Shown in pieces: positions 22,449 to 31,938 of a stretch of 64,000 nucleotides of DNA; position 1 is the stretch's first letter; each line of letters begins with the position of its first letter. This stretch comes from Gnetum montanum (taxonomy: Eukaryota; Streptophyta; Gnetopsida; Gnetales; Gnetaceae), in NCBI GenBank assembly GCA_015680685.1, contig MNCI01029287.1, positions 157,043 through 221,042 of the forward strand, read 5' to 3'. Made by a program: the position numbers and the translations under genes. The notes under the pieces are model-generated. The model ran no database searches and was not told the origin of the DNA. It saw nothing but the letters and a program-made list of their open reading frames with translations.

Positions 22449-23730
22449 GTCCTAGGATGGTGGAGCAATGTCTTTACGAAAGTGACTTCGTGTCATGCGC
22501 TTTGTAAAATTTGTATCTAGCATGTTGGAGGCTGGATGATATTAAGTTAGTCGAGAAGTGGATGGAATCTGTCAAGAAGTGGATGGAATTTGTCATGACA
22601 TGGATGGAATTTGCTATGGAGTGGACATTGTGAATGTAGAACATGTGCCTGATAGAATGATTTGTGATGGTGTTGCTACAGAGATTTGGCCTGTGATAGG
22701 GAATGCTATTTGGCCTGTGATAGGGAATGCTATTTGATAATACGGTTGCACAACATTGGTGTGCGAAACATGATATTTTTTATCCCAACATGGAGCAGCA
22801 TTTGAATTAGTTTTGGATGGGATTGAGTCCAGAAAAGCAGGAAAAAAATGGTCAACCATGGTGCAATCTTTGCCCAAATTCGTATATAGAGGCCAAGGTG
22901 GAAAATTTTGTGTGTGTGCAGCTAGGATCCCTATATGTCCATGCCAATATTGTGAATAATCAGCCAAAAAATCTGGTTGTTGGTNCCCATGCCAATATTG
23001 TGAATAATCAGCCAAAAAATCTGGTTGTTGGTCTATTTTTTGTAGTGCTGCGGATATTTGGGAGGAATAATTATTAGATCGTGCGCCATCAGAGTTGGCA
23101 GTAGCAGGCATTTCTCTTCCTCTATTGCTGCAATTATTCATGCAAAAACAGTCCACAAGAGGCTTGTAGAACCGTGACTGATAACCGTGACTGATAAATT
23201 GCGTAGAGTGAATCCGTTGGTTGGTGATTGAGCATTGAACAAGGAAAAGAATGTGTAGCAGAAAAAGGAAAAGAATGCATAGCAGATGAGGACATTTGCC
23301 CAAGCTGGTAATTGAAATGTTGTGGCTGTATATTATTTGGCTGCGGTTGATTTTGTCTTGCCACGTTGGTATGACTGCCGTTGCTGCTGGAATGTATTTT
23401 TTCTGCATCAACGTTACCTGCAAAATCTTGTTGACGGCGAGCCCAAGACATTTTGTTGGCTGTAATGTGAATATTATTTTGTGCAATGACTTTTGTAGGT
23501 CCCACTTCAATCCTGCGTTTTCCTTCTTGTTGACTAGAAATCATATACTCCCTTTCACATGGTTTGGCTTCAAATTCACTAAAATGGACGTCGCGTGAAT
23601 CAATTACTCTTTTATTTATCTCATCATAACATTTGTAGGCTTTCATATTTTTCTTGGTTTTGTGCAGGGATTTGCACATATCATGATGAACCAAAAATTT
23701 TGAAACCAGAGATATTGGGTGAATAACCAT
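22449..23730 (-). pseudogene. Copia integrase-RT hinge with short tandem repeats
   Basis: The minus strand starts with the integrase tail MKAYKCYDEINKRVIDSRDV (the copia GYRLYD..K.V..SRDV block) and runs into Q/N/H/S-rich linker sequence. 22556-22625 holds GTGGATGGAATTTGTC-type repeats, and 22690-22735 has ATTTGGCCTGTGATAGGGAATGCT twice. An assembly duplication lies at 22985. The open frame of 298 codons here is linker in a shifted frame, not a separate gene. Confidence 0.65.
22985..22985. other. Assembly join with duplicated flanks
   Basis: The n separates two exact 46-base copies (22939-22984 and 22987-23032). This is likely an unmerged contig overlap, so the apparent tandem repeat is artificial. 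Confidence 0.85.
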
Positions 23731-24818
23731 TCTATAATTTGTATGGAGTTTTATTTTGAATTGATCTTGATGACACCCTATTTAAAATATATATTGATGT
23801 TGCACAAGCTTTTGCCCAAAATTTATTCTCCAAGCTTGACATTTGAAGTAGACACCTTGCCATTTCAACTACAATTCTATTCTTTCTCTCAACAATACCA
23901 TTTTGTTGAGGTGTGAATGATGTGGTTGTTTGATGAATAATCCCATTTTTCTTGCAAAATTCATTAAATTCATTTGATAAAAATTCACCACCATGATCTA
24001 TTCAGATTTTCTTAATTGTATTGCCACTTTGAGTTTCTACTTCCACCTTGAATTCTTTGAAAAATCCCAATGTTTGATGTTTTAATTTCATAAAATACCC
24101 CCAAGTAAATCTTGAAAAATCATCCACTATGATTAATATATATCGGTTTTTACCTAGGCTCAATGTTTGCATGGGACTGCATAAATCCATATGAACTAGA
24201 TCTAATTTTTCTTGAGATCTATGTTCTTTTCTAGGAAACGGTAACCTTGCAATTTTTCCTAGTTGACATATGCCACAATCATGATTATCTGGCAAAGAAA
24301 ATTTTGGCATACCTCTTACAATTTCTCCTTTTTGCATGCGGTCCATTGAGCCAAAGTTGACATGTCCTAACTGAGCATGCCATAACCATGCTATGTCTTC
24401 AGTGACAGTGAGACAATGAACATCCTTTTGCATCTGTAACTTGTACATCTGATTCTTACTTATAGGGATAATGACAATACCTTTATCATCATCAACCTTA
24501 GAAATTTTACAAACATCTTTTTCAAATTCAACATGATACCCATTGCGACATAATTGCCCCACACAATAAATTCTTTGAAAGATTTGGAACAAAATAGATC
24601 TGGGAAATAACATATTTGTTACCTTGAGTTGTTGTGAAGGCAAGTGATCCAATCCTGGCAATGGTTAACTTCTTCCCATTACCTATGGTTATCTTTCCAT
24701 CATATTTTTCCAAGCTTGAGAACAATTTCTTATTCCCTATCATATGATTGCTACACCCACTATCAACATACCAAATGTTGTTATTGTTGCTAGCATCTGG
24801 TACCTTTGTAGAGATCAA
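23731..24818 (-). pseudogene. Copia protease and integrase
   Basis: Protease: WYVDSGCSNHMIGNKKLF (complement of about 24720-24776). Pre-integrase: AWLWHAQLGHVNFGSMDRMQ, then CGICQLGKIARLPFP with the HHCC zinc pattern. Integrase core: DLVHMDLCSPM, ILIIVDDFSRFTWGYF, DHGGEF and QQNGIVERKNR, so all three acidic residues are present. A stop precedes DHGGEF near 24002 and frames break around 23720-23900. In an active copy these cleave the polyprotein and insert the cDNA. Confidence 0.88.
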
Positions 24819-24899
24819 GAGTTGATCTTTCTCCTTTTCAATATAAAATAATTTCTCATCTTTTTGTTGATCTTCATGTTCTACAATTTTTGTTTTTCC

Positions 24900-25790
24900 C
24901 TTCTATTCATACTTCTTCCTTGACCAACATTCAAGAGTATTGTGGGTGTTGGTACCATAGAAATCACAATGCTTACCTTCCTTTGATTGATTTAATCTTC
25001 CATGACCACGACCTTTGGATCTGCCATGACTGCATCTACGTCCTCTGAATGAGGATCCACTTGAGGATCTTTGATGTTGATTTTGATTTTGATTGGATGT
25101 CCTCTAAAATTGTGCTTGAAATGCATTTGTTGTTGAATCCTCACGTTCAACAATTCTTTGCTTGTATGTCCTTAAGCTTCCTACAAGCTCAACCATGGTC
25201 ATCTTATCAAGATTTCTTGCTTCTTCAATAGCCACGACGACAAGATCATATCGTCTAGCTACACTTCGAAGGATCTTTTTAACAACATGCCTTTCCTTAA
25301 GCATTTCTCCACAATATTCAAGTCCATTTGGAACTTGTTCAAATCGGCTGATGTATTGATCAATATTCTCTGAATCTAGCATGTATAAAGATTCAAAATA
25401 TTTTCTTAAAACTTATAACTTGACAACACAAACTTTTAATGATCCCTTGTATGCAATCTCTAGTGCATCCCATGCAGCTTTGCTAGTTTGATGCATGACA
25501 ATTTTGGGAAAGATTGTCAGATCTAACCCAGATTGAATGATGAATAATTGTTTTGCATCTTTCTTACAAAGCTCCTTAAATTTATTCTTTTCATCTTCCT
25601 TCAAGGCTTGAAATGTTGCTTGATCAACATCTTGGAATCCATTTTCAATAAGATCCCAAAGATCTTGTGAGATCAAAAATGTGTTCATCTTGATTGCCCA
25701 ATATTCATAATTCTCTCCATTGAAGACAAAAACTTGGAGAGACACAGATCCATGATTTTGGGCCATCTTGGAGAGATCTATTATCAAGAA
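24900..25790 (-). pseudogene. Copia gag
   Basis: MAQNHGSVSLQVFVFNGENY with YWAIKMNTFLISQDLWDLIE is the DUF4219/UBN2-type start. MLDSENIDQYISRFEQVPNGL and IEEARNLDKMTMVELVGSL continue it. The zinc knuckle near 24950 reads HCDFYGTNTHNTLECW, with the second cysteine changed to tyrosine. Frame breaks lie near 25400 and 25100. Confidence 0.85.
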
Positions 25791-25804
25791 TTTGAGTTAA
25801 CCTT

Positions 25805-25816
25805 CTTTGATACCAA
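25805..25816 (-). promoter_or_regulatory. Copia primer-binding site
   Basis: Minus-strand TGGTATCAAAG lies two bases inside the 5' LTR end and matches the initiator tRNA-Met primer type TGGTATCAGAGC with few changes. Confidence 0.85.
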
Positions 25817-25817
25817 A

Positions 25818-26200
25818 TGAAGAGTCTAAAGGGCCCTGGATCTACGAATTAAGCTTAAAGGAAATAAAGAACTTTGTTAGAGCAAGAACACTTTTGTTAA
25901 ACTTTCTAACTTTTGTATGTCTTCTGTTCTATTATTTCTTCTATTGTGAATGAATATGTGCTACTACAATTATATAGGCCTTCATCTCCCAAGAATGGAT
26001 TTGGAGAGATAAGCATGAATCTTGTAAATCATGGGGATGATCCTTATCATCTTATTTAAGGATCTTCTTAATATGGGATAACCTAAACATGGGATTGAAT
26101 AAGAATTACATGAATAGGATCTCATCTTATTTAAAATAGATTAATGGATGAGATCTATCTAATTCTATTGTGGAACATCTAGTCATCATATTCCATAACA
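25818..26200 (-). repeat. Copia 5' LTR
   Basis: Complete copy of 383 bases. Minus-strand start is TGTTATGGAATATGATGACT and the end is CCTTTAGACTCTTCA. It is about 95 percent alike by eye to the truncated copy at 20749. Confidence 0.9.
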
Positions 26201-28000
26201 GGGTGAGATTCCTCCATAGCTACAACAACAAAACGCTACAAGGGCTGTGCATTCACAATCAATTTTTCAACCAAGTGGTCTGGATAATTGATCAAGAAAA
26301 TGACCTTTTTTTTGGCCCAGCAGTCCTCTTTAGCCCTCACAACCTACTTCAGTTGATCGTCTTGCATCTCCATCACCCTCATCCTCTGCATCAAATACCT
26401 TTTAATGCCCTTCAAACTAAGTGCCACCTAGGATCCACACTATAATGTTAACCCATGCTATTTCTGATTGGATTAAGGTTGGAAACTTTTCTACAAAAAG
26501 ATTTGATCTAGAAAGTCCACTCATCTATCTACAGATTGCTAGACAAGAGCCATGTAAGGCTCTTCTTGACTTTAGTTCTGAAGTTAACCTCATCTCCCAT
26601 GCTATGTACAAGGCCTAGAACCTACCACCTCTTAAGGAGAGCACCATCTATTTAGAATTAGCAGATCAATCGATTACTATCCCTTTGTGATTAGTAGAGG
26701 ACATTGTGACCACAATCTGTGGGTGGTCCTATCCTATTAATTTTCTAGTAATCAAGGTGGATAATTGCAAAAATGACTTCCCCATTATTATGGAAAGGGC
26801 TTGGTTAAGCATGGTCGATGCGCGAATGGGTATAAGGGATTTATCTCTTGAAATATCTAAGAAAAATGAGCTAGGCAAACTTGAAAAGAAGCATATTCCA
26901 TGCATCACGTACAGTGATAATGGATGTAATTGCATGCAAAAGATTTGGTCCATCAAGAGCACATATATTGAGGCATGCAATCAGTGTGCACAAGAAATTA
27001 ATATTCAATGATGTTTATATGTAGCAACCACAAAGCAGGAGGGTACCCAATGGCTGATAGTTGATTCAGATAGTAGCGTAATATGCATGAAGCCAATTGA
27101 GAGCCTAACATGTGCATATGTTGAAGGCATGGACAAAATTAAACAAGTTCATTCCCAACTCTCTAATGAAGATGATGATACCTATTAGGAAGTGTTGGAG
27201 ATCCTTAATCACTTTAAGAAGGAGCCCTTAGAACTAAAAACTTTACCAACCAGTATGGAGTATGCATTTTTAAAGAATGGTAAATCAGTCATCATTAATG
27301 CCAAACTTGCTTCTGAACAAAAGGAAAAGTTGTTGAAAGTAATGAGTAAATGGTCAATAATGTTTGCTTGGTCATATCCAGAGCTAATAGGAATCAATCC
27401 AAGGATATGTCAGCATCGCATGTACATTGACCCAGCCATGAAACCTAGAAGGTAGCTGCAAAGGTAGTTGAATCCCAGATTAAAGCAAATCATCAAGGAG
27501 GAGATAGAGCAACTCCTCAAGGTAGGGTTTATCTATCCAATCGTGGATAGTGAGTAGGCTAGCTCACTCGTAATAGTACCAAAGAAGGATGGCAAATGAT
27601 GGGTTTGCATTGACTTTAGGATGTTAAATATGACAACCTTTAAGGTTCACTTTCCTTTGCCATTTGTAGACCAAGTGTTAGACACTATATCCAGGCATTG
27701 TTATCATAGCTTCTTGGATAGTTATAGTGGCTATAACCAAATCCAAATCATGCCAAAAGACTAGGCCAAGACAACATTCATGAGTCCCTAGAGGACTTTT
27801 GCATACTGTAAGATGTCATTTGGCCTATGCAATGCCCCTACAACATTTCAATGCTTCGTCTTTATTATTTTCCAATAGCAGATCGATAGTGGTGTAGAAG
27901 TCTTCATGGATGACTTTTCCACCTATGGAACTACATTTGAGCAACCCTTGAACTTCCTTNGCACCTTTTATTTAGATCAAGGAATCTAAACATGCATTCC
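26201..28000 (+). pseudogene. Ty3 protease and reverse transcriptase of element B
   Basis: Protease near 26540-26620: KALLDFSSEVNLISHAMY, where the usual D-x-G has serine for glycine. ERAWLSMVDARMG and DLSLEIS follow. RT from about 27430 has CIDFRMLN, FPLPFVDQVLDTIS, MSFGLCNAPTTF and the catalytic VFMDDFSTYG (FMDD at 27903-27914). At 27960 an n joins FEQPLNFL directly to APFI. About 100 residues present in element A between these points are missing, so the gap hides roughly 300 bases. Numerous stops. Confidence 0.85.
27960..27960. other. Assembly join with lost RT-RNase H sequence
   Basis: Compared with element A (about 6780-7110), the segment between the FMDD box and the DAPF block is missing. 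The single n therefore stands for roughly 300 bases. Confidence 0.75.
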
Positions 28001-29790
28001 AATAATTAAAGGAGAAACTTGTAGAAACACCAATCCTACCAGCACCAGATTGGTTCAAACCATTCCATATCATGATAAATGCATCTAACTATGCTTTGGA
28101 AGCAGTACTCACATAGATGGATGATAAGAAACATCCATATTATATCCACTGCACTAGCCAAAGCATTGTGGGGGCATAGTTAAATTACACCACCACAAAA
28201 AAAGAATTAATGGTAGTGGTGTACGTGCTAGAAAAGTTTAGACATTATGTGCTAGGTTACAAAGTGTTTGTGCATACAGGCCATAGTGCAATTTACTTCC
28301 TTATGAATAAGCTGACGGTAAGCCCTTGTGTTATACAGTGACTTGTGATCTTGTAGGAATTTGATCTTACTATGGTAGATCGAAAAGGAACTAAGAATGT
28401 GGTCGCTGACCACATTTCTCACTTAAGATGGGATAACAAAGATGAGGAGAACTCGCTCTCTGATCAGTTTCTAGATGAACTCCTCTTTACTGGAGCAATA
28501 AGTGAACAAATGCCTAAAAAAGCAATATGGTATAATGGCATCCTCACATATCTTCTCACTCAAGAAATGTCACAAGACTTGGATTTTAGGAAAAAGCAAC
28601 AATTTCTTCATTGGGTTAAATACTTCATGAAAATTAACGGACACCTTTACAAGGTGTGTGCTGATGGCTTGATCCGTTGGCATGTCCCTGATGAAGATCA
28701 ACTATGCATTCTCTAGAATGCTCATGAAGGACCTTGTGGAGGCCACTATCCAAGGAGATGCATGACCATAAACATCTTGATGGCAAGATACTATTGGGCT
28801 GCAATATTTAGGGATGCTCACCAGTTCATCAAGTCTTATGAACATTGTAAAATGATAGGGGGATGACCACTCACATGGAAGGTCCTCAATAGTGGATTCA
28901 ACCACTGGAACCTTTTGACATATGGGACGTTGACTTCATGGGTTCAAACACATTCATGTCTAATGGGAAAGCATATATTATAGTAGCAGTTGACTACTGC
29001 ACAAAATGGGCATAAGCAACAACTGTTATTGATTGTACATCATCCACTATTGCTAAATTTATACAAGAAAATATTATGAATAGGTTTGGGGTGCCACATT
29101 CACTAATTTCTGATAATGGAACTCATTTCACAGGTGTCACATTTAGAAGATTAATGTAATGCTTAGGGGTAGAACATAAATTAACAACACCTTACCAACC
29201 CTAAGGTAATAGTTAAGCAAAGGTAACCAACTAGGAGATTACAAAAATACTAACGTGAACCATTAGCAAATATATGAAGGACTAGAGTACAAAACTTAAT
29301 GATGCTCTATGGGCTTATAGTTCAACTTGAAAACTTCCCATTGGACTTTCACCTTACGAGTTAGTCTATGGAAAACTTCCAAAGCTCTCGATTCAATCCA
29401 AGCTCCATACACTCTTAATGGCCTATGATCTAAACCATGACCTAAGTCTAGCACAAAAGGAAAGATTGATTAATCTAAACATGCTAGACAAAAATTGCTT
29501 AGTGGCCCTATCCTTGAATGAGATGAACAAGGCATTCAACAAGCAATGGCATGACCTTAGAATCAGGAAAGTAAAACTCCAACCAGAAGATAAGGTTCTT
29601 TACTGGAACCCCACACATATACCCCAAAAGACAAAATTCCAAACATTGTGGGAGAGACCTTATATAATTGATCAAACCTTTCCCTCTAGGGCCATGATAA
29701 TCTACAAACCTAATAGCCCAAATAAAAAGCAGTTGGTCAACATCTGGCAAGTCAAACCTTTCCTAGAACCAAGACAAGAAAATGTAAATA
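28000..29790 (+). pseudogene. Ty3 RNase H and integrase of element B
   Basis: RNase H: FHIMINASNYALEAVLT (the usual DAS is NAS), TTTKKELMVVVYVLEKFRHY, then GTKNVVADHISHLRWD. Integrase zinc part: GPCGGHYPRRC and IKSYEHCKMIG, with tyrosine for the first cysteine of the final pair. Core: WDVDFMGSN, ISDNGTHFTGVTF and AKVTN, where the catalytic glutamate block reads lysine. C-terminus: VLYWNPTHIPQKTKFQTLWE, ending QVKPFLEP. Multiple stops. The last part (29418-29876) is the longest intact frame. Confidence 0.85.
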
Positions 29791-29876
29791 CCACCTCAGT
29801 AGATGGACAATCACGTTCTATTTTTTGGATCTCCTCCTGCCAACTCAATCATGGGGGAGATGGCCATCTGTGCTAA

Positions 29877-30065
29877 CCATTACCATGGCCTCTCAGTTTT
29901 TCTTCCTTTTTGTTTTTCACGTTTTTAATTTTACAAATTTTTTATCTTTGAATTTTTCTAATTTTATACCATTTTTAGTACCTTTTAACTTTCTTGATCA
30001 TTTTACACTTTCTTATTTATTTTTCTTTATTTTGTTTAAGTGTGATATTTTCTCATTTTGTTAAT
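29877..30065 (+). repeat. T-rich post-pol spacer of element B
   Basis: TTTTT-rich DNA starts directly after the pol stop, the counterpart of 4640-4875 in element A. No gene. Confidence 0.6.
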
Positions 30066-31430
30066 AAATTCGCTTTGTTGTCATAGGACACAATGCTGCT
30101 GTTGCTGTTTACTAATGATGGTTTGTGCTTGATGTGTGATTGTCAATGTCTGGTTTCTATTTTTGAATTCTGATGTCTGATGACTTTGACATCGTTTATT
30201 TTTCATGGAATAGGTAATGAGTCCACGTCATCTGCCCATCCAATGAACTCTATGATTTTCCTTGTTTTGGGAATTTGAGGTCCCTTTTCATTAAAGGAAC
30301 TTTTAATTAATGAGTGACCTTGGTACTTTAGGAATTAGGAAGGATTCAAAGGTTCGTAAAGGGTGTGACTTTAAGGGGAACTTAATACTCTTTGTACTCT
30401 TCTTCTTGCTTGAGTGCTTGAGTGTTTTTTGTAGACTTCTTACCATTCCATACCATCCAATGATAGGAAGACAAATAATGTCATTGCATGGTGTGGTTCC
30501 CATCATTCAAAAAAAAAAATGGAAATCCAAAGCATACCCCTTCGACACAAATACGCCCTCGCATGGTGTGATTTCCATTTCAAAAAAAAAATAATGAAAA
30601 TTTAAAGCACACTCCTTGGACAAATAAAAAGGCTACAAGCATTAGTTATGGGACTCAAACAGCACTATGCCTAAAGGTCCCCTCTAACTAAGGTCTTTTC
30701 TCTCTCACTTTCTACTTCTTCTTTCTTTTCTTTGTGGAATGATGGTTGTTTTGTGAAAGTACTCTTATGTCTTGAGTGGGTGGATTAGTCTTAGAGTGGT
30801 AATGTGAAGTCATTGAAAGTGGATGGTTTTGTTCTGGACTGAGGATGGAACTTCTCAGGTCATTTTAACCACAAATTTCACAAGGGACTTCTTATGACCT
30901 CAATTTGGAACTCAATTCCACCTTCTCTATCATCCATCCATGCTACCATAATCCACCTCATTGTCAAGTTCTATGTTATGTGCTATGCCTTAGTCTAATG
31001 TGTTGGGATTCTTGAGTGGATTCTTTCTGGTTGGTCCTTAACTTGTCATGATCATTTAATTGACTATGGGACCCACAGACCCCTTAGTTGAGGTTATGCA
31101 AGGGCGAAAAGGGCATGAGCCTGTTATGGAGAGGACCCACTTGCATAGCTTTTGGCTTGATTAGTTAAGGTTCCTTACCTTTGACATCGCTACAATCCTA
31201 TATTTCATATTTCCCATTGTGTAAACTGCTCAGTACTCCTTAATCTTTCATTGCATTCATCCATTAAATCAAATTTTCTCCATTTTTTCAAATTTATGAA
31301 CTTCAACACCCTTGTCTCATGATTTCATACTATTCTTGGTCTTCTAAGCTTTCATTTGATCCCAATTTCATTGAAAAATTCCTTGTATTTTAAAAGTTTG
31401 ACCAAAGTCAATGGAAGTCAATAGTCGTCA
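30066..31430 (+). other. Untranslated interval of element B
   Basis: No credible frame. Blocks shared with element A in the same order show it belongs to the element: CCCATCCAATGAA (30236 region) and GGGTGTGACTTTAAGGGGAAC (30360). AATGTGAAGTCATTG with GTTCTGGACTGAGGATGGAAC near 30800-30850 is paired with the complement of about 4020-4060. Confidence 0.55.
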
Positions 31431-31438
31431 ATAATTGT

Positions 31439-31485
31439 GTTGACAAGGCCTCGTCAACACAGTGCAAAAATATGATATATACTGC
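31439..31485 (+). promoter_or_regulatory. Internal LTR-promoter-like module of element B
   Basis: GTTGACAAGGCCTCGTCAAC (31439-31458) is the near-palindrome found twice in each LTR. It is followed by ACAGTG, as in the LTR, and a TATA-like GATATATACT at 31473-31482. It lies about 500 bases before the third-ORF ATG. Confidence 0.5.
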
Positions 31486-31938
31486 TGGACACTTTGGATT
31501 TTTTTGCAATTTTCTCATAACACAAGAGGAATTTTTACAAATTTTTAGAGCCTAACACCTTCCAGAGCCCATAACTTTCAAACTGTTTGTCCAAATCACT
31601 TTGTTTTTCGATCTTGCAATTACTAGAGGTAAGATCTTTATCGTGGGGGCTGCAAACCTTAAGGTTTCAAATGAAATTTTTGAAAATTTTTTCTAACTCT
31701 CCCCAAGGGTTAGTAACTTTAACAACATGAAAATATCAACTCTTTCAATACTTAACCCTTCCAACAACCTTCGGGATGATTTATCAATGATAATGCATAA
31801 ATAAAAATAACAATTAAGTTAATTAAATTAGCCATAATCACAACTTAGCCAAGTGTAACTATGCTCAAGAGTTAAGGTATCCTAATTGTTTTAAGGTTAC
31901 ACAATGATTGCTAATCCATGGTCTTATTGTGATTATAG

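Larger units (their letters stand above)
20749..26200 (-). mobile_element. Ty1/copia retrotransposon nested in element B
   Basis: LTRs lie at 20749-21016 (3', cut at an n) and 25818-26200 (5'). On the minus strand they start TGTTATGGAATATG and end CTTTAGACTCTTCA. The primer site TGGTATCAAAG (complement of 25805-25815) matches the initiator tRNA-Met type. Internal order is gag, zinc knuckle, protease, integrase, hinge, RT, RNase H, as in copia elements. The host frame continues across the insertion. The left target copy reads GCAGG; on the right the first three bases seem lost (GGGTG follows), so the duplication is imperfect. Confidence 0.9.

Noticed and set aside
22614-23510. A 298-codon open frame as a novel gene
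   Set aside because: It lies in the copia hinge in a shifted frame, includes an n with a duplicated 46-base flank, and shows no domain.
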